Below, piece after piece: positions 1-5,638 of a DNA stretch of 10,284 bases (positions are counted from its first letter, which is position 1; every line of letters begins with the position of its first letter). The translations under genes were made by a program, and so were the position numbers. Origin of the DNA: Desulfonatronospira sp. (GTDB lineage Bacteria; Desulfobacterota; Desulfovibrionia; Desulfovibrionales; Desulfonatronovibrionaceae); NCBI GenBank assembly GCA_003563255.1, contig PWSL01000179.1, positions 1 to 10,284 on the forward strand. The letters run 5' to 3'. The notes under the pieces were generated by a model, which saw nothing but the letters and a program-made list of their open reading frames with translations, was not told the origin of the DNA and ran no database searches.

Positions 1-25
1 ATTTGTCATCGGATAATAATCGAAG

Positions 26-40
26 GCGGGCTTTGCCCGC
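26..40. repeat. Short GC hairpin near left edge
   Basis: GCGGGC and GCCCGC form a perfect 6-bp stem around a TTT loop. The sequence around it (CGGGCTTTGCCCGCAAC) resembles the hairpin at 9780-9791 (CGGGCTTCGCCC, followed by TCAAC), so this may be a small dispersed hairpin or the terminator of a gene left of the window. No T-tract follows, which argues against a simple intrinsic terminator. Confidence 0.4.
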
Positions 41-74
41 AACTTAAGATAAAGAAGTGCTCGTATCCCACAAT

Positions 75-153
75 TGGGACAGTCCCGCACTTATTTTTCT
101 GATGAATAAGTTACAGCCATGAGATTTTCAAAAATAAGTGCGGGACAGTCCCA
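75..153. repeat. REP-pair hairpin element, copy A
   Basis: Two 24-bp arms (75-98 and 130-153) are inverted copies of each other, differing only at the central base of the palindrome GGGACAGTCCC. Each arm is that palindrome followed by GCACTTATTTTT. The 31-bp loop carries no obvious gene. The tip palindromes can fold alone or the arms can pair into one long hairpin, as in REP/BIME elements mobilised by RAYT (single-stranded Y1) transposases. No such transposase is in the window, so that link is inference. AATT lies just left of the element, as it does at copy B and, inverted, at the copy at 6515-6591. Confidence 0.75.
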
Positions 154-181
154 CTGCCAAGCGCTGAACCCTCGCCATGGC
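140..181. repeat. Dispersed repeat, inverted partner at 10165-10207
   Basis: This 42-bp stretch runs from the right tip of repeat copy A through CTGCCAAGCGCTGAACC to CGCCATGGC. It matches the reverse complement of 10165-10207 with one substitution and one single-base gap. The core GCGCTGAAC also occurs in the terminal repeat of the element at 5046-5183. It is best read as the outer flank of one version of the REP-like repeat. Confidence 0.7.
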
Positions 182-187
182 TCAATT

Positions 188-253
188 TTTTTTCTTGTTC
201 CCAGGCTCCAGCCTGGGGACATCGCTTTTTTGTGGCTCCAGCCACATTTTTAA
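188..253. repeat. Double-hairpin dispersed repeat, copy 1
   Basis: Two hairpins stand in tandem. The first is GTTCCCAGGCT paired with AGCCTGGGGAC (197-220, one G-T pair). The second is TGTGGCTCCAGCCACA (231-246, perfect). The 66 bp of 188-253 are identical to the reverse complement of 9985-10050, including the imperfect G-T pair, which points to recent copying or gene conversion. No coding potential is seen. It may act as a transcribed double hairpin, but the sequence shows only the structure. Confidence 0.8.
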
Positions 254-265
254 GAAGACTAAATT

Positions 266-358
266 GGGGACAGGCACCCCCGCACTTATTTTTAATTGAG
301 AAGTTACAAGTGATCTTGGTTTTATTGGAAATAATAAGTGCGGGGAGAGCCAGTCCCC
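266..358. repeat. REP-pair hairpin element, copy B
   Basis: The left arm is GGGGACAGGCACCCC followed by GCACTTATTTTT. The right arm is AATAAGTGC followed by GGGGAGAGCCAGTCCCC. The two tips are different sequence types (GACAGGCACC and GAGAGCCAGTC), so the element has a polarity. The copies inside 5046-5183 and at 6515-6591 carry the same two tips in the opposite orientation. The loop, about 39 bp, is not conserved between copies. Confidence 0.75.
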
Positions 359-439
359 TGAGGTCAATCATAAGTTTCGCTGTAGTGTTAAGCTGAAAAT
401 CAGGCTCCAGAGGCTCAATGACTCATTATGAGCGGATGC

Positions 440-485
440 CGGAAGAGCCAGTCTCCATGCCACATGCTAAGCGCAGAACAGAGAC
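440..485. repeat. Decayed end of the 5046-5183 element
   Basis: This 46-bp segment matches the reverse complement of 5046-5091 at 39 positions. It includes AGAGCCAGT, CCATGCCACAT and a worn terminal repeat (GCGCAGAACAGAGAC against GCGCTGAACAGATAC). I cannot see the other end of the element upstream, so this is a remnant. It lies about 50 bp before the M23 peptidase gene and may fall in its promoter region. In the rest of 360-538 I see no gene and no clear promoter. Confidence 0.6.
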
Positions 486-538
486 ATGTTCTTCAACCGT
501 GAACCTTTAACTTTCAACTCTCAAGTCATGAGGTAATT

Positions 539-1843
539 ATGGCTATCAGACTGAAGAAAGGCTTTTGGCTGCTTTTGATTCTTCTTTTGGCTGTTGGTGC
601 TGGTTATACTTACATAAACTACTGGGATACCGATGAGCCGGTGATCCATGTTGATCCTGAGGTCAGATACACCAATGCCGAAAGGCTGTTCGATATTCAG
701 ATACATGATCAGGGCCTGGGCCTGAAAAACGTTGAAGTCCAGGTGGTTCAGGACGGCCAGGTCAAAAAAACCTTTCAGGAGGAAATTGATCCCGGCATAA
801 ATGATATGCAGTTCACCATGGAGCTGCCACGACTGGACCAGGGCAGTTTTGAACTGCAGGTACGGGCCGTAGACAGATCTATTGTAAACTGGGGCCGCGG
901 GAATGAATCACTGGTTACCAGGGAGATGATTTTTGACAGCATTCCGCCTTCTATTTCACTGATTTCTGCAGTTCATAATCTCAACCAGGGCGGAGCAGGA
1001 CTGGTGATATACTCCCTTTCCAAAGAGGCCGAAAAGACAGGGGTGAAGCTTGGAGATTACTTTTTTCCAGCCTTCCGGAAACCTGATGGTAATTATTACT
1101 GCATTTTTTCCTTTGCTTACAACGCGGACACTCAAAGGGATGTCCCCCGGGTGACTGCAGTGGACAGGGCCGGCAACAGGCAGGTGAGTGGTTTTAATTA
1201 CCACGTAAACTCCAGGAGTTTCAGGCAGGCAGACCTGAACATCAACGATGAATTCCTGAGATCCCAGATGCCCCAATTTGAAAGCAGGTACCCTGATGAA
1301 AGCGATCCTCTGGAGATTTTTTTACGGGTAAACCGTGATTTGAGGGAGCAAAACCGCAGTAAAGTCCAGGAAATTGCATCCAGGACCTCGGCAAACTTCC
1401 GAGTGCAAGGCGCCCTTTTGCGTAAGCCCTCTGCTTTTATGGCCGGCTATGCTGACCACAGGACTTATTTTTATGACGGTGAAGAGATAGATCAGCAGGT
1501 ACATCTGGGGGTGGACCTGGCCTCCACCGCCCAGGCCCCGGTACCGGCCGCTGAAAGGGGAGAGGTGGTTTTTACAGGAGATCTCGGGATATACGGCCAG
1601 ACAGTGATCCTGGATCATGGCCTGGGATTGCAGACTCTGTATGCTCACTTGAGCAGTATTGACGTCAGGGACGGCCAGGAGGTCTCCAGGGGTGATCATA
1701 TCGGCAGGACAGGCACCACGGGTTTGGCTGTTGGTGACCACCTGCACTTTGAGGTCCTGGTCTCAGGCTTGCCAGTGAATCCGGCGGAATGGTGGGACGG
1801 TACCTGGCTGGAAAATAATATCTTCAGCAAGCTGCGGGACTAA
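539..1843 (+). CDS. Membrane-anchored M23 family metallopeptidase (LytM-like)
   Basis: A predicted zinc endopeptidase that cuts peptide cross-links in peptidoglycan, 434 residues long. An N-terminal membrane anchor (about residues 8-27, after the basic MAIRLKKG) should hold it in the inner membrane facing the periplasm. Residues 30-220 look like beta-rich, Ig-like material. A charged, probably helical linker follows (about 225-300). The M23 domain occupies about 315-415 with HLGVD (H322, D326), YAHL (H370) and HLHFE (H401, H403). By family knowledge H322, D326 and H403 bind zinc, while H370 and H401 are catalytic. All are intact, so it should be active rather than a degenerate EnvC/NlpD-type regulator. 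The start is supported by GAGGT at 530-534, four bases before the ATG. It stands alone, convergent with the metalloprotease gene. Its exact substrate and any division role are inference. Confidence 0.92.
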   Translation: MAIRLKKGFWLLLILLLAVGAGYTYINYWDTDEPVIHVDPEVRYTNAERLFDIQIHDQGLGLKNVEVQVVQDGQVKKTFQEEIDPGINDMQFTMELPRLDQGSFELQVRAVDRSIVNWGRGNESLVTREMIFDSIPPSISLISAVHNLNQGGAGLVIYSLSKEAEKTGVKLGDYFFPAFRKPDGNYYCIFSFAYNADTQRDVPRVTAVDRAGNRQVSGFNYHVNSRSFRQADLNINDEFLRSQMPQFESRYPDESDPLEIFLRVNRDLREQNRSKVQEIASRTSANFRVQGALLRKPSAFMAGYADHRTYFYDGEEIDQQVHLGVDLASTAQAPVPAAERGEVVFTGDLGIYGQTVILDHGLGLQTLYAHLSSIDVRDGQEVSRGDHIGRTGTTGLAVGDHLHFEVLVSGLPVNPAEWWDGTWLENNIFSKLRD

Positions 1844-1857
1844 CGCTGAACAACACT

Positions 1858-1886
1858 TGCAGAGGCGGGCATCACCCGCCCCTGCA
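1858..1886. terminator. Hairpin between convergent genes
   Basis: TGCAGAGGCGGG (1858-1869) pairs with CCCGCCCCTGCA (1875-1886) around the loop CATCA, with a single A-C mismatch. It lies in the 76-bp gap between the 3' ends of the M23 gene (+) and the metalloprotease gene (-), where a bidirectional terminator is expected. There is no T-run on either side, so termination by this stem alone is uncertain; it may also protect transcript ends. Confidence 0.5.
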
Positions 1887-1919
1887 GGCAGCGGTGTTTC
1901 ATGAAGCGGGGTTACATAC

Positions 1920-4835
1920 TCAGAGGAGCCGAAAGCTGTTTTCCAGCTGCAGTTCTGCTTCATGTTCTGCGATCTGGTCCCGCCCTCCAAGGATACTTAT
2001 CACTCCCTTGTCTTTATTCAAAGCTCTGTCCAGGGCCCGCCCGAATTTCTGGAAGTCCTCCAGTCCGGCCTCCAAAATTTCATTTCTGACCTTCTGGCGG
2101 TAATCATCGGATATATTGCTAAGATAACGAATCATGGATGAAAACCCTTTTGCGTCCGGAAGCTGATAACCGTCCATTTCACCTATTGCGCCTATAACGG
2201 CTTTTTCCACTTCCTCAGGGTCAAGATCCCGGTTACATAGAAAAGCACCGGAGGAATCAAATGCCTGAAGGGTGCTTGTAATATTGGGATCCCGGTAAGA
2301 GGTGAAGGCCATGACATTGCAGAAGTGGTCGTAGCTGCTGAAGGCTCCATAAGCACCCCCCTGGACCCGGATCTTGTCCCACAGCCAGCTTGCCCTCAAA
2401 AATCTGGTGGCGGCCAGGGAAGCACCGTGAAAGCGGTATCCTGCTGTTTCCAGGTCCACGGACCGGCCCACATAGTTAACCCTGGCCGGTATAAACATGG
2501 CTTCGTTGCCGGGGGTGCAGCTCCATTTCCATTTGCTGCGCAAGGCCTCCTGTTCTGGCAGTCTGTCCAGAAATACCTTTACATATTCCAGTCCCTGCTG
2601 CAGGGCCTCCTGTTCGGCGGTAAGGTTTAGCAGAGCCCCGTTTTTGTGTACCAGCAATGTCTTGATGTCTTCCAGATCAGCAAGTACCTGCTCCCAGTCG
2701 GTGTCAATTTTTTGCAGCAGGTGCCTCAGAAAGAGTAAGTAAGAGACTCCGGACATATGTTCCTGGGCCCAGTCGGCTTCCGAGTATCTGGCCTTGAGGC
2801 GCATGCCCACAACCCTGTGCCCGGCCGGCACCAGGGCCTGCTCCATGCCGGACTTTTCTTCCAGGGCTATCTGTCTGAAGCGATCCCGGTTGTCAAGTTT
2901 GACCTGGGTAAGTATGTCCTGGAAAATGCCGAACATGTCACCAACTTTTTCAGGCAGGGATTTACCGCGCAGAAAAAGGCGGCAGGCGCTTTCCTGCCCT
3001 CCCAGCACAGAATGGGAAAAGGGTACGGGTACAATACCGCCGGTAAGCTGTCTGATCCTGGTGGTCAGGGCTGTATAGTCTTCGCTGAAAGTCCCCATTT
3101 CCAGAAGGGCTCTTGCGAAAAGAGGAATGTATGAAAGGTGTTTCTGGGGCAGAAAATGCAGGTCCATTCCCAGGTCCAGATAAAAAATACCTGCAGTGGG
3201 CTGAGGGTGAGTCAGCACAACGGCGCCATGGATCTGATGCTCCTGCCTTGCAACGGTGCGGATCTGCGGGTTCATATCCGACCTTTTCAGCCTGGGTATT
3301 CTGGCCAGTTCCAGGGGATCATCGGGCTTTTCCTGCCACTGGATGAGCTTGAGTGTGTTATCAACCAGTTCTTTTTCCTGTTGCCGGTCAAGTTTCTTCC
3401 GGGCCTCCTGCAGGCGCTGGTTTTCCATATTCTGGATCCTGCCCTCCATGTCCGGGTCGGGCTTGAGTATCACTAATGTTTTGTGTGGGTTGTTCAAAAA
3501 GTGCTCCTGAAGGAGGTCCTCGAAAACTTTTTCTCCCTGTTCCAGTCTGAGTTTGATCTGCTCCAGGACATCGCCAAATTCCAGAAGAGGGAAAGGACTT
3601 TCATCGTAGAGCCAGGTGCTTAAAGCCCTGAACATCACGGCCAGGCCCCTGGGGAAGGAGCCGGTGTTGTTTTCTCGAAGAGCGAACTCCACACTGCTCA
3701 GGGCTGCCTTGATTATTTCGGGATCAATGCCGTTTTGGGCCAGATCCTGCAAAGTATCCTGGATAAGGTTTTGCACCGGGTCAAGGTTTTCCGGCAACAC
3801 CCCTTTCATGCCGGTGGAATAATACATCTGCAGGATGTCGGTCTCCAGCCCCACACCTGCCAGGTCTTCTCCCAGGCCAGACTCTATCAGTCTTTTGCGC
3901 AGCGGGGAGGCCGGCATGCCCGTGAGGATGAACTCCAGTATGCGCAGTCCCAGATTGAGCTGGGGGAAATTTGTTGTCGGCAGCATCCAGTTTATCGTCA
4001 GGTAGTATCCCTGGTTGCTCTCTGATGTGGCGCTGTAGCAGCGTTCCACCTGTTTTTCCAGCTGAACAGGTGGCTGGGTCCGGATCTGAGAATCCACCTC
4101 CAGGAGGTCAAAGTGATCCAGAAAATCGCCGACCCGGTCCAGGCGTTCCTGCTCCGGGTCGTCGCCATAGAAAAAGATCCAGGAGTTTGAAGGGTGATAA
4201 AACTTTTTGTGAAACTGCAGAAAATCCTCGTAGGTCAGGTTGAGAATTTCCTCGGGATTGCCGCCGGAATCCAGTCCGTAGGTGCCTCCCGGGAAAAGGG
4301 ACTGCTGAGAGTACTCAGCAAGCAGGCTTTCCGGAGAGGAGTAGGCCCCCTTCATTTCGTTGTAGACCACTCCTTTGAATTTCAGAGGGGAATCCAGCGA
4401 GGGCAGTTCGTAATGCCACCCCTCCTGGGCGAAGACTTCGGGCGGAATGCCGGGGAAAAAGACTGCATCCAGATAGACATCCATCAGGTTGTAAAGATCC
4501 TGCCGGTTCTGGCTGGCTACTGGATAACAGGTTTTGTCCGGGAAAGTGACAGAGTTTAAAAATGTCTGTACCGAACTCTTCAGCAGCTCTACAAAAGGTT
4601 CCTTGACCCTGTACTTTCGGGAGCCGCAAAGCACTGAATGTTCCAGTATGTGCGCAACTCCGGTATTATCCCTGGGGGGGGTACGGAAACTGATACCGAA
4701 AACCTTGTTTTCATCCTGGTTGGTCATGGATAATACCCGGGCACCGGTCTTTTCATGTTTAAAAAGTCTGGCCAGAGAGTTTATCTCTGGGATATGCCTT
4801 TCTTCGATAAGGCGAAATCTATTGTTCTGGTTCAA
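1920..4835 (-). CDS. PreP-like M16C zinc metalloprotease (insulinase family)
   Basis: A large clamshell peptidase that degrades short unfolded peptides inside its closed chamber. It has 971 residues from the start chosen here, the usual size for the M16C/PreP group. The inverted zinc motif HILEH (H62, E65, H66) and the distal ligand in YNEMKG (E160) are intact. The C-terminal half has RVQGGAYG with R823 and Y829, the substrate-anchoring residues of full-length M16C enzymes, in the usual spacing. No signal peptide is visible, so a cytoplasmic location is likely. An upstream in-frame TTG at 4847 would add four residues, but the ribosome site GGAGG (complement of 4841-4845) overlaps that extension and sits 5 bases before the TTG at 4835, so 4835 is preferred. 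The gene reads towards the M23 peptidase. Its leader is interrupted by the element at 4859-4949. In vivo substrates are unknown. Confidence 0.9.
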   Translation of the reverse strand: MNQNNRFRLIEERHIPEINSLARLFKHEKTGARVLSMTNQDENKVFGISFRTPPRDNTGVAHILEHSVLCGSRKYRVKEPFVELLKSSVQTFLNSVTFPDKTCYPVASQNRQDLYNLMDVYLDAVFFPGIPPEVFAQEGWHYELPSLDSPLKFKGVVYNEMKGAYSSPESLLAEYSQQSLFPGGTYGLDSGGNPEEILNLTYEDFLQFHKKFYHPSNSWIFFYGDDPEQERLDRVGDFLDHFDLLEVDSQIRTQPPVQLEKQVERCYSATSESNQGYYLTINWMLPTTNFPQLNLGLRILEFILTGMPASPLRKRLIESGLGEDLAGVGLETDILQMYYSTGMKGVLPENLDPVQNLIQDTLQDLAQNGIDPEIIKAALSSVEFALRENNTGSFPRGLAVMFRALSTWLYDESPFPLLEFGDVLEQIKLRLEQGEKVFEDLLQEHFLNNPHKTLVILKPDPDMEGRIQNMENQRLQEARKKLDRQQEKELVDNTLKLIQWQEKPDDPLELARIPRLKRSDMNPQIRTVARQEHQIHGAVVLTHPQPTAGIFYLDLGMDLHFLPQKHLSYIPLFARALLEMGTFSEDYTALTTRIRQLTGGIVPVPFSHSVLGGQESACRLFLRGKSLPEKVGDMFGIFQDILTQVKLDNRDRFRQIALEEKSGMEQALVPAGHRVVGMRLKARYSEADWAQEHMSGVSYLLFLRHLLQKIDTDWEQVLADLEDIKTLLVHKNGALLNLTAEQEALQQGLEYVKVFLDRLPEQEALRSKWKWSCTPGNEAMFIPARVNYVGRSVDLETAGYRFHGASLAATRFLRASWLWDKIRVQGGAYGAFSSYDHFCNVMAFTSYRDPNITSTLQAFDSSGAFLCNRDLDPEEVEKAVIGAIGEMDGYQLPDAKGFSSMIRYLSNISDDYRQKVRNEILEAGLEDFQKFGRALDRALNKDKGVISILGGRDQIAEHEAELQLENSFRLL

Positions 4836-4840
4836 TTTTT

Positions 4841-4845
4841 CCTCC
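4841..4845 (-). promoter_or_regulatory. Ribosome binding site selecting TTG start at 4835
   Basis: Read on the minus strand, GGAGG is followed by AAAAA and then TTG. This is optimal Shine-Dalgarno spacing for the TTG at 4835. It makes the in-frame TTG at 4847, whose codon touches the GGAGG, an unlikely start. Confidence 0.7.
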
Positions 4846-4858
4846 AATGAGAAAGTTT

Positions 4859-4949
4859 GTAACCATTCAGGGGATCCTCGGTGTTGACTGATGGCACAAG
4901 GCCAGGGGACTGTCCCCAGGCCGGTTTCGGCATCCCCCTGAATGGTTAC
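4859..4949. mobile_element. 91-bp MITE-like element with 8-bp target duplication (element E1)
   Basis: The ends are inverted copies of GTAACCATTCAGGGG (4859-4873, and its complement ending at 4949). They are flanked by a perfect 8-bp direct repeat, GAAAGTTT, at 4851-4858 and 4950-4957. This is a clean target site duplication, so the element inserted by transposition. It has no coding room. GTAA-starting ends with 8-bp duplications are characteristic of IS66-family insertion sequences, so it is probably mobilised by an IS66-type transposase encoded elsewhere (inference). The middle holds one palindrome, GGGGACTGTCCCC (4905-4917). It sits in the untranslated leader of the M16C protease gene, 24 bp from its start codon. 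Confidence 0.8.
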
Positions 4950-4958
4950 GAAAGTTTG

Positions 4959-4987
4959 ATAACAGGCAACTTTTTAGAAGAATTCAA
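4959..4987 (-). promoter_or_regulatory. Possible sigma70 promoter of the M16C protease gene
   Basis: Read on the minus strand, TTGAAT (4987-4982) and TGTTAT (4964-4959) are separated by 17 bp, each matching the consensus at four of six bases. Transcription would begin near 4952, within the target duplication of the 4859-4949 element, so that element would be transcribed as a structured 5' leader. Without the insertion the promoter would lie about 30 bp from the ribosome site, a normal distance. The match is modest and not proven. Confidence 0.25.
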
Positions 4988-5045
4988 AAGCCTGCCCGGG
5001 GATATTCCCCGCAAGCCGCTTCCTGTAAATTCAGTAAGTTTTATG

Positions 5046-5183
5046 GTATCTGTTCAGCGCTTTGGATGTGGCATGGGGACTGGCTCTCCCCACACTTATT
5101 TTTAAAACCTGTCAATCATCCTTCAGAAAAATAAGTGCGGGGGTGCCTGCCCCCTGCTTTCCTTAAAAGCGCTGAACAGATAC
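5046..5183. mobile_element. 138-bp MITE-like element with 18-bp inverted repeats carrying a REP pair (element C)
   Basis: The perfect 18-bp terminal inverted repeats are GTATCTGTTCAGCGCTTT (5046-5063) and its complement (5166-5183). They are flanked by an 8-bp direct repeat, GTTTTATG (5038-5045 and 5184-5191), a likely target site duplication. Inside lies a REP pair: GGGGACTGGCTCTCCCC (5075-5091) with a CACTTATTTTT arm, and AAAAATAAGTGC leading to GGGGGTGCCTGCCCC (ending 5154). The pair has the polarity opposite to copy B at 266-358. The outer repeats show that the REP pair here is part of a larger mobile unit. A decayed end of the same unit is at 440-485. GTA-starting ends and the 8-bp duplication again recall IS66, though less exactly than E1. 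Confidence 0.75.
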
Positions 5184-5195
5184 GTTTTATGGAAG

Positions 5196-5221
5196 AAAAA
5201 GTGCGGGGTAAGCCGGTCCCC
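5196..5221. repeat. Solitary half REP element
   Basis: GAAAAAGTGC followed by GGGGTAAGCCGGTCCCC (5205-5221) resembles the right half of copy B (AATAAGTGC, GGGGAGAGCCAGTCCCC). No left half is present nearby in inverted orientation. It starts only a few bases after the target duplication of the 5046-5183 element. Confidence 0.5.
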
Positions 5222-5232
5222 AGCGAATACAA

Positions 5233-5397
5233 TCAAAGTGTCGCTTTAATGATAATATACTTTGAATCCGTGATAAACTCAACCTTTGTTCCCCGGTTCA
5301 GTTCAATGCCCAAGGTCCCTGGCACCTGTGTAATCCCTTCAATGCGGGATAGACAAGGAAAAATATTTGGGATAAATTTTTCCAGTCGTTCAAACAT
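5233..5397 (-). CDS. Doubtful 54-codon ORF with weak AbrB-like C-terminus
   Basis: The open frame reads from ATG at 5397 to TGA at 5233-5235. Its last half, containing LGIELNRGTKVEFITDSKY followed by IIIKATL, has the rhythm of the SpoVT-AbrB/MazE fold (LGI..G.KVEF...IIIK), a family of small DNA-binding antitoxins and regulators. Against it: the first two bases of the ATG come from the inserted element at 5396-5577, so the ancestral codon was CTG. No convincing ribosome site precedes it, no partner toxin is present, and an overlapping frame on the other strand is also open (5135-5425). It could be a gene remnant beheaded by the insertion, or chance. The AbrB resemblance is judged by eye only. 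Confidence 0.25.
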   Translation of the reverse strand: MFERLEKFIPNIFPCLSRIEGITQVPGTLGIELNRGTKVEFITDSKYIIIKATL

Positions 5398-5577
5398 AAT
5401 CATTCAGGGGGGCAGATACCGGTAAGGGGACAGTCCCCGCGAAATAGTTCCTGCACAAAGACAAAAATTACAATCGCGAAATTTTGTGAAGTTGCACAAT
5501 CTTACATAGCGCATAGCAGGGACAGTCCCCCTGGCCTTTTGCCAATAGTCACCACCGAGGACCCCCTGAATGGTTAC
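5396..5577. mobile_element. 182-bp MITE-like element, longer relative of E1 (element E2)
   Basis: It ends in ATAATCATTCAGGGG at the left and in the complement of GTAACCATTCAGGGG at the right (5563-5577). The flanks are GTTCAAAC (5388-5395) and GTTCAGAC (5578-5585), an 8-bp target duplication with one change. Its right 50 bp match the left 50 bp of E1, inverted, at 45 positions. Unlike E1 it has two palindromes, GGGGACAGTCCCC (5426-5438) and GGGACAGTCCCC (5519-5530), with about 80 bp between them; E1 has only one. It lies 53 bp upstream of panC, so it may carry or displace panC's promoter. No coding sequence is seen inside. Confidence 0.75.
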
Positions 5578-5638
5578 GTTCAGACAGTTTAAAAAACTGC
5601 GACTGCAAGGCTAAACAGATACTTCAGCGGTAACTTTT

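Noticed and set aside
75..358. CRISPR array, because short repeats recur with spacer-like gaps
   Set aside because: The repeats are inverted pairs with palindromic tips, not regularly spaced direct repeats, and no cas gene is present.
111..371. 86-codon minus-strand ORF in the left repeat region
   Set aside because: It spans the double-hairpin repeat and the REP arms; its peptide is a translation of repeat DNA. A similar peptide (KMWLEPQKSDVPRLEPGNKK) appears at 9931-10122 only because the same repeat is present there inverted.
1844..1919. Small gene or RNA in the convergent gap
   Set aside because: The 76 bp hold little besides one hairpin; there is no open frame with a ribosome site.
5135..5425. 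96-codon plus-strand ORF in the repeat nest
   Set aside because: It starts inside the REP arm of the 5046-5183 element, crosses the element boundary and ends inside E2, has no ribosome site and shows no recognisable protein features.
4859..5577. A 719-bp composite transposon bounded by inverted 50-bp repeats (left end of E1, right end of E2)
   Set aside because: E1 and E2 each have their own different 8-bp flanking duplication (GAAAGTTT and GTTCAAAC/GTTCAGAC), so they inserted independently. The sequence between them has no transposase.
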